Shown here in pieces: positions 57,051 through 64,000 of a stretch of DNA of 64,000 nucleotides. This stretch comes from Trichinella spiralis. Taxonomy: Eukaryota; Nematoda; Enoplea; Trichinellida; Trichinellidae. The stretch lies in assembly GCA_000181795.3 (NCBI GenBank), contig CM012954.1, positions 201,725-265,724 on the forward strand, written 5' to 3'. Every line of letters begins with the position of its first letter. Positions within the stretch are counted from its first letter, which is position 1. The notes beneath the pieces are model-generated. The model was not told where the DNA came from and searched no databases. It saw nothing but the letters and a program-made list of their open reading frames with translations. The position numbers and the translations under genes are program-made.

Positions 57051-60000
57051 ATGAATTCCAAAATTAAAATTATGCGAGCGTTGCATAATTTTCAAACAAA
57101 TATTCCAGGCGACTTGAACTTCCGAGCTGGTGAAATCATTATTTTATTGAAAACTATTGATGCGAATTGGTACTCAATAATTTTGTTAATAAAGTTTGTA
57201 TATTTGAAAGTGAAAGCATAATATTGTTTAGGTGTTATGGCGAAAGTGCCGAAGGATATCAGGGTATATTCCCTTCATCATATGTTTTTGAAGAGAATCT
57301 TCCACAAGTTCAACCTGGTCAGAAACTGCTTATCGCTCTACAGACGTTTCACGCACAAGCCGCCGGTGATTTGTCAGTCAACGCAGGTAAAAATAATGCA
57401 ATTGCTATTTTTAAATTTGAATTTTAAATTATTTTTATCAGGTGATATTATTTTGGGTATTGAAAAAGTGGATGAAAATTGGTGGCGAGGCGTTTCGAGG
57501 GAAAAATGTGGTTTGTTACCCGCTAATTTTGTGCGTGAGTTGGACATGCATTTGGACAATAGCCAATTTCGAGAAAATGATAACGTTCCAACTAAACGGG
57601 CTGTTGTCTTGAAATCAATGAAAGCTGCTTTGCCTGAGGAGATAGATTTAAACGAAGGTGAACAAGTGGTCATTGAAGAATTTTTGGATAAATATTGGTG
57701 TCGTGGAACTTGTCAGAATCGTCGAGGCATATTTCCTAGATCGTTTGTTAAAATTGTTGAAGAAGAAGAAGAACAGTCCAGAACGTCGTTGAATGAATAC
57801 AAATTTGCAATATCAGACAGCAAAAAAGATTTGCCGGCTAAACCGACAATGCCATATGCAATTGTAAAATACCAATTTGTTCCACAATATGAGGGTGAAA
57901 TGGCAGTTGAAGCAGGCGAACTACTGTCGTTGATTGGTCACGTTGACAATGAATGGACATTGGTATCAGCCGAAGGGCGTGCTGGCATTGTTCCAACAAG
58001 CTATTTGAATATTATTATAGACTGTCCAACGGTCTCTGGTACTGAATTACAAAGTGCAATAGCTGAAGCGAATGCTAATCGGCCTGCTGTTACGGGTGCA
58101 AATTCTCATGCTCACTGGGCAAGTAGCAGTGGTGGTTTAGCTGATTTCAACAAATCGACTTATTATAAAGTTCTCTTTGATTACAATGCTGCAACTGTTA
58201 ATCATTTGATGGTAAAGGCTGGTGACTTGATTACTGTTTTAAAAACAGTAGGAACTGAGTGGGTTGAAGCAGTAAATCAAAGAACTCTTTCGAGGGGACT
58301 CTTACCTCGCAGCTATCTGACAGCTATTAATGATTTCCAAATTCAAAACAAGCAAGACCATATGAAAATGTCTCAAAAAAGGCAGTTGGATATTGAATTG
58401 GAAAAATGTATTGCTCGTAATTTATTATCACTTGATTTTGACTGCAAAAATAGAAAAATCAGTGATTGCAATGTTGATTCGAAGCTGATCTCACCATCTT
58501 CATCCATCTGCAGCACGTCTCCATCTCCGTCGACGTCTAAATGTGCTACAGCACTGCCTTCATCATTGGTGATGAGTTCGTATATGAAATGCGATGACAG
58601 TTTTCTCAGTCCATCTACTAAGAAGATTCCTCCTCCACGACCGAAAACTCTTCCCGTTGTTCATCAAGAAAGTCCTCATTCCGGTGAATGGAATGGTCGA
58701 TTGGCAAATATTTTCAATGAAATACTATCATCGGAAAAAGACTACTGTAATGAATTGATGATTATTGAAAAAGCATTTGAAAAGCACCAAACGGAGTTAC
58801 ATATGGATGATTTCATGGAAAAAATGAACATGCTTATTAATTTATCAAAATCATTAATTGGAAAATTGGAAAATTTGTCAAGTAACTTTGTCAAATAATT
58901 AATCACCTTTATTGTCATGTTTTACCGTTCATATTTATATTTCAGCGAAACCTACCGTACTTGGTATTAGCGGGATATTTATCGATATATCAAGATCGTT
59001 GGAGTCGGCTTATACTAGCTATTTTGAAACCCAAACAACAGTTGTTTCGAAAATTAATGAAGTGTGAACAGATATTTTCGCAGTCGTTTTTTGTTACAAT
59101 CGAGCGTTTTAAATGTTAGAATTTTCTTTTTAATAGTATCAAAATCACGAATTGAAGAAAGTTGTATTGGAAAAGGTGATGGTTGATATCCGCAAATCAG
59201 CTTTATGTTGTTTTGACGTATTTTCGGCGATTCTTTGTCCAATACATCGAGTTATGAAATATCCTCGATATTTAACGGAAATGCTCAAGGTGAGGATCAG
59301 GGAATTCTTGATGACAAATGTGAAAAATGCTTTTTACATTTTTAGCACACACCTCGATGTTTTAACAAAGATCTACAGTTTGCTATTTCAAGCTTAACTT
59401 CAATTGCTCAAACAATCAACGAAAGCCAGCTGCAAGTCGATTTAGGTGAATTATTATTATTCAAGTATATACTGCAGTAATTGCATTGGTTGTTTGGTTT
59501 TTAAGTTACCAGATATAAAAAAGATTCTGTCGAGAGTTTGACCGATCGACTGGCGAAAGTATCTTTTCATTCTATGAGGAAAAAAGGAGCACGTTTAGGC
59601 ATGCGACTGTCCTCTACGTTAGGCTTTACGCCACAAGTATATGAGACGATCTCAGGTGATTGAATTCGTTGCCTTAATTGCGAAATATTATTCAAACAGA
59701 TCAAAGATGAAGAATACGACCGTCTGGAGAAGCAGTTTTTCTTTCAAGTGAAGAAGATTCGTGATTTCATGCAAAATTTGCAAGACGTCTGTGATAGGAC
59801 TTTGTCCACTTTCAACATCTATCAATCTATGGCACAGAGTTTTCTTCCCAATAGCAGTGATTCGAATAATTCACCCTCACAGCAGTTCGCTTTGAAATAT
59901 TTGAACACGTTCAATCAAGTGGATCCCAGATCTGCCGCGCAAAAACATGTAAATCACAATCAAACATTGTAGCCTGTATTTGTGTTTTGCTTAACATGCA

Positions 60001-61747
60001 AATCAACTGCAGATCAATGCATTGCAAACGGACGTCATTGCACCGATGGCGAAATTGTTGATCGAGGCGAAGGGTTTGGAAAAATTGGTGGAAAAACGTC
60101 GCGACAAACTGCTCGATTATGAAATGGCTGATTCCAAACTGCAGAAAAGTTACACCAAAGCTACTGAACACGTTAAAATGCACACGGTATGTAGACCAAA
60201 AAATAATTTTTTTTTGAAAATAATTAATCCTCTCACTTTCTGCATATTCAGAATATGCAACGAATGAAAAAATGCCAATCAGAATATGAAGCACTGAATA
60301 GACAGCTGTTGGTCGATTTGCCGAAATTTATCGAAAAATGCTTACAAACTTTTAATGTAACATTCAACTTGTTTATTAAGCATCAGTCGACATTTGCATG
60401 TCAATTTGGTCAACAGTTGCAACAGATGAATTCGGAAAGCAGTCAACCGTCTACAGATACCCATCACAAGCCGATCAGTATGGGAAATATTAATGTTCCC
60501 CTTGTAGAAACTGAAGGAAACTGTCAACAACCGATAGCAACCCCGAATTTGTTGTTAGATAAGCCTTATTATAAGGTAAATTGTTGAAATTATGTTATCT
60601 GTTCGAACTATTCAAATTTTAAATATTTAAGCAACAACAACAACAACAGTCGCAGAATTTGCAAAATTCAGTGAACTCGATCTATACTGAACTGCAAGCC
60701 ATATTTACGGATACTTCGAAAAGAAATGAGTGGGTTCAATTTTCCGACAACAGTAAAATGCATTCCAATAATTTTCAAGGTGCTAATTATTATTGTTTAA
60801 TGTTCTAATAATTTTTGTAACGAATATATGCATGTTTGTTATTGTTAAACAACACTAATATTTTATATATTTTTCTTTTTTTTTGCAGAAAAACGATGAA
60901 ATGAAGGCAGAAAACATTTGCACTAAATCGTTTTGCATAATTATGCTCCAACATGTACTAATAATACTGATAAACAAACGACCGCTAGGGTTATATGCAC
61001 GCTTAATTAAAAATTAACAATGATACACAGTAAATAAGTGAATAATGTAAAAATAAATAATGATAACGTATGTACTTACTTTTTCTAAACTTACATCTTT
61101 CTTGGATGATCAAGCAGCGAACAAAACAAATGAATAAATAAATAAATAAATAAGAGAATAGCCAGCGGATGATACTTTTTTGTTCTTGTTCAGTTGAGAC
61201 GTGTTTTGTTGTCTTGCCTTGCATGCATGAACATGTATCGTCGTGTAAGCATTGAAACTGATGCTCGTGCGTGTAAATTATAGATGCAAATTTTTTAGAT
61301 AATGATAAAAGCATATTCGCTGAAAATAGAGAATCAGTTGATGAGCTCAGTGCAAACAAGCCGTCAGGGGCAGAAAAGAGTGGATCAACGACGACTGATT
61401 GGCGTGAAGATGAACAAATACGAACCACGATGCTGTTGCCATCGAGATTCGCTCCGCCGCCTCCAGCTTCTCCTCCACATCCTGAGGGCTATTCGAAGCA
61501 CCGATTAAATAGCACTGCTTCTTCGAATATAGAAAACGAAGAAGAAGATACGGTCGATTTTTGCATTGCTTTGTTTGATTTCAGCGCTTCTGGCCCAGAC
61601 GAATTGTCCGTTGCGCAGGACGACCTGTTAGCTGTTCACCAAAGGAAAGATCTGCAAGACAACGAAGAATGGTGGCTTGTCGAGAATGAATTTGGAAATG
61701 TTGGTTATGTGCCGGCTAATTATTTGAAGCTTTATGCCGCACTTTAA
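57051..61747 (+). CDS. Tuba/DNMBP-type protein: five SH3, RhoGEF (DH), BAR, SH3
   Basis: This is a scaffold and Cdc42-type exchange factor linking membrane curvature, dynamin and actin. Twelve exons give about 1185 residues: 57051-57169, 57232-57386, 57442-58881, 58946-59061, 59137-59289, 59346-59445, 59506-59636, 59700-59948, 60013-60186, 60252-60575, 60632-60779 and 61299-61747; all phases agree. SH3 domains lie near residues 7-62 (MRALHNFQ), 72-130 (LIALQTF), 144-200 (AVVLKSM), 228-285 (AIVKYQF) and 331-390 (YKVLFDYN), each with a GxxP-type end. The DH domain is near 508-690 (ILSSEKDYCNEL; CPIHRVMKYPRYL). A helical BAR region follows to about 960, then Gln/Ser linkers, a proline stretch (APPPPASPPHP) and a last SH3 (IALFDFSASG to YVPANYLKL). 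Vertebrate Tuba has four N-terminal and two C-terminal SH3s, so the arrangement differs slightly. There is no PH domain, as in Tuba. Confidence 0.88.
60889..60899 (+). other. Possible alternative last exon of the Tuba-like gene
   Basis: Inside the 519-nt last intron a long T/C tract ends in TTGCAG at 60888. Splicing exon 11 (phase 1) to 60889 would add Glu-Lys-Arg and a stop, giving an isoform without the C-terminal SH3. AATAAA at 61052-61057 could end that transcript. This is inferred from signals only. Confidence 0.4.
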
Positions 61748-62056
61748 AAAGCAAAGCGAAAAACAAGAAGATATTTTCCAATCCCTTTCATCATAAAATT
61801 ATGATGCTGCCAAGCTTTTCTGTCCGTAGAACTGTGTCATCTTTTTTAATGTGCCGTTTCGCTTGTTTGCCTTAGTTTTATTTTGTTTTATCAGCATTTG
61901 ATGATTAATCTTGACTTTTATCCATTGATGCACATTTGCTGCAGCCCAGAATGAAGATTTTGAAAAGCAAGCTGCTTTTTCATGACATGTTTTATGTTAT
62001 CAAATCATTTAGAACATTTTATTCAGTGTGCAACAATGAAGAAGCATACCAAAAAG

Positions 62057-62062
62057 AATAAA
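62057..62062 (+). terminator. Candidate polyadenylation signal of the Tuba-like gene
   Basis: An AATAAA lies about 310 nt after the Tuba stop and only 30 nt from the stop codon of the convergent gene. A minus-strand AATAAA for that gene lies at 62018-62023, so the two 3' UTRs should overlap. Confidence 0.5.
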
Positions 62063-62091
62063 CGAATAAGCATTGAATGAGCATCGTTTTT

Positions 62092-64000
62092 TCAAGAATG
62101 GTAACTTTTCGACATTGCCATCTGTAACTTGTCTTGTTTTTCTTTCATCAGCTGACATTAAAAAACATAAATAATAATAAAATTATGCAAAACAAATCAA
62201 CAAATACCGTTCGTATTTGATGCAATTTTTCTTTAATTTCTTGTTGATTTTTATAACTGATGCGATCACTCCTGGCCGAAGATTCCACTGCAACAGGTTG
62301 GTTGGAAACAGTTTGTGAAGAAAGTGCCAGTGAATGACGACCACGAACAAAATTACCATTCAGAAAACAAGTGTTTGAGGCATGATTATTATTATCATTA
62401 TTACTGCAGGGTAGTCGTTTGTGAGTCGATTTCAAAGACAAATTACTCATCTGAATATCCTAAAATATACATAATATTAAAAAAAATTTTTTCTTAAAGC
62501 AATTAACAAGATCACATCAACATTTACTATTGGTTCAGGTCTAGTTTGCATTTCAACATTGTAAATTTGGTTAATTTCAGAATAAGATTTTCCTGATAAC
62601 CGTTGACTAGATGAACCCGCTTTGTTCAATTGTCGTGCAGGAGATTTGAATTTAGATTGGCTAAACAGTTGTCTGATTATTTTGTCAAAATAATCGAGTC
62701 ATAGAACAATTTATATATAAATCTAAAGAACAAAAGTAAAATTTATTAAAATCCACTTACACTAAAGATGTATCTAAAGTTGACTGCTGTTGAATTTCAT
62801 TGCTTTGTTTGTCAGGACGAACCGTTCGTAAAGATCTTCGTTCGGTAGATAATTTTTGAAATGGTCTCACTACTGACATCTTTAATAAGGAATTATTATT
62901 ATCATTATTTTGTAAATAGAAGATATTATTTAAAATAAAAGTGAAAAAAAGAAAACAAATTCACTTTAGCCATTGCACTTGAACTGCGAGGCATTGTATT
63001 CGGCCTTATGAGGGATAATTCATTTACTTGAGTCATTTTATCCATTTTTTTAAAACTTCTTCTATTTGCATGCTTTTTTAAAAAGTTTTCTTGATCCTCT
63101 AACACGTTCATCCTTCTTACACAAGGGATAATTGGCCGTTCATCTGCTGGAGTGCTCACCGTAGTATTACAACCAGAGCTGTCGTCTACTGAATCAACCA
63201 AGCAATGGGAAGCATAATTATCAATTACCGAATATTTTGGTGCAATTTTTGACGACTGATGATATGACATATGCGCGGATGCATGATCTAACGATTTATC
63301 AAATCTTTCTGCATTCGACGAGCTATTATTACTGGTTGTTTCACCAACTCCACTACCTGATGCGTGCTGAAAAATTCGTGCCTTTCGAATCATCGCAGCC
63401 TCTATTCTAGCCTTTTCCCAAGACTGTATCACTGATTTTTCTCTTAATTCTTCAATTTCCTATAAAACTTCAAAACTTAATTTCAATTTCAAAACATCAT
63501 CATCAAACATCCAATAAATATGTGAACAATTATGCAAAATTTAAAATGCAATTCAAATTAAAAAAAAGAAATCTTTCGAACTTTCAACTTTTTCCATTTA
63601 TTCAATTCACGTTGATTAGCCATCGTTTCTCGAGCTTCAATTTGCAAACGTTCTCTTTCAATGCGTTCCATTTCTTCCAAATCCCTTTGAGCTTCGACAA
63701 TTTGTTGTTTCCTTTTCTCTTCAATTTGTTTTTCAATTGAAGCCAACAATTCAAAAAAAAGAAAAATAAAGGTAATTTAATAGTGCAACTTTTACAAATT
63801 TCATACTAGCTGCAAATTGCACTTGGACTGCTTTTCTTCTATATCTTCAAAATTCTTTGGTTCTGTAATATAAGAACGGCGCTTGTGTGCAAAATCTAGA
63901 AAAGGTATGTTTCTTTTCAAATGTAAAGCCAGGAGACAATAAAACATTAAAATTTAAATTCGCCACGTGGGATGCAAGAAAATTAATAAGCATCCCTCCC
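62092..64000 (-). CDS. CSPP1/CCDC66-like coiled-coil protein, copy 2 (5' end off the window)
   Basis: This is a paralogue of the gene at 48831-54892. Exons, in transcription order: 63807-63895 (FAHKRRSYITEP, matching VHKRRNLATEP of copy 1), 63582 to about 63745 (charged helix MERIERERLQIEARE), 62965-63459 (IQSWEKARIEAAMIRKARIF; ADERPIIP, matching DDRPIKP of copy 1), 62761-62879, 62528-62672, 62208-62459 and 62092-62151, ending MAMSKSYHS and stop. All joins agree in phase except the start of the 63582-63745 exon, where no AG acceptor precedes the homologous sequence. Upstream exons lie beyond 64000. The function is unknown; a centrosome/cilium role is inferred only through the family resemblance. 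Confidence 0.65.

Overview
This is an AT-rich, intron-dense animal genome window. All five genes are split into many small exons by introns of about 50-100 nt, with GT donors and short T-rich acceptors that are sometimes AAG. Gene content (cytoplasmic dynein, an LRIG-type receptor, UNC-5, a Tuba-type RhoGEF and CSPP1-like coiled-coil proteins) is that of a bilaterian invertebrate. Intron length and base composition would suit a nematode outside the Caenorhabditis group, or another small-genome invertebrate. I cannot fix the phylum from this sequence.

Layout. 1-19254 (minus): cytoplasmic dynein 1 heavy chain in about 65-70 exons, from its start codon into AAA6; the C-terminus lies off the left edge. 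19255-20681: divergent intergenic space. 20682-23904 (plus): a complete LRIG/SMA-10-type receptor (LRRs, three Ig domains, one TM). 25132-37917 (minus): the UNC-5 netrin receptor with Ig, TSP1, TM, ZU5, UPA and death domains; the signal-peptide exon was not found. A 2.4-kb tandem duplication and a 10-N assembly gap lie inside it. 37918-48830: about 11 kb without a recognisable gene, with GC-richer patches crowded with GGTCA/TGACC words. 48831-54892 (minus): a CSPP1/CCDC66-like coiled-coil protein. 57051-61747 (plus): a complete Tuba/DNMBP-type protein with five N-terminal SH3 domains, DH, BAR and a C-terminal SH3. 62092-64000 (minus, 5' end off the window): a paralogue of the coiled-coil gene.

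Most notable observations. (1) The dynein microtubule-binding-domain exon is present twice in tandem: a conserved copy at 3831-4026 and a diverged copy at 3410-3608. Both have phase 1 in and phase 2 out, so using both or neither breaks the frame. This is the signature of mutually exclusive exons and would give two motors with different microtubule-binding heads. (2) The AAA4 P-loop of the same gene reads GVSGSGRAT, where the family has GVSGAGKTT, so the nucleotide-binding lysine is gone. (3) UNC-5 has a frame-preserving duplicate of its Ig2-TSP1-TSP1 cassette. It is nearly identical over most of its length, but the last ~120 nt of the exon are diverged yet open. (4) The Tuba gene has a plausible alternative last exon that would drop the C-terminal SH3 domain.

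The genes are not an operon or a pathway. Dynein, CSPP1-like proteins and Tuba all work on the cytoskeleton, while UNC-5 and LRIG are cell-surface receptors.
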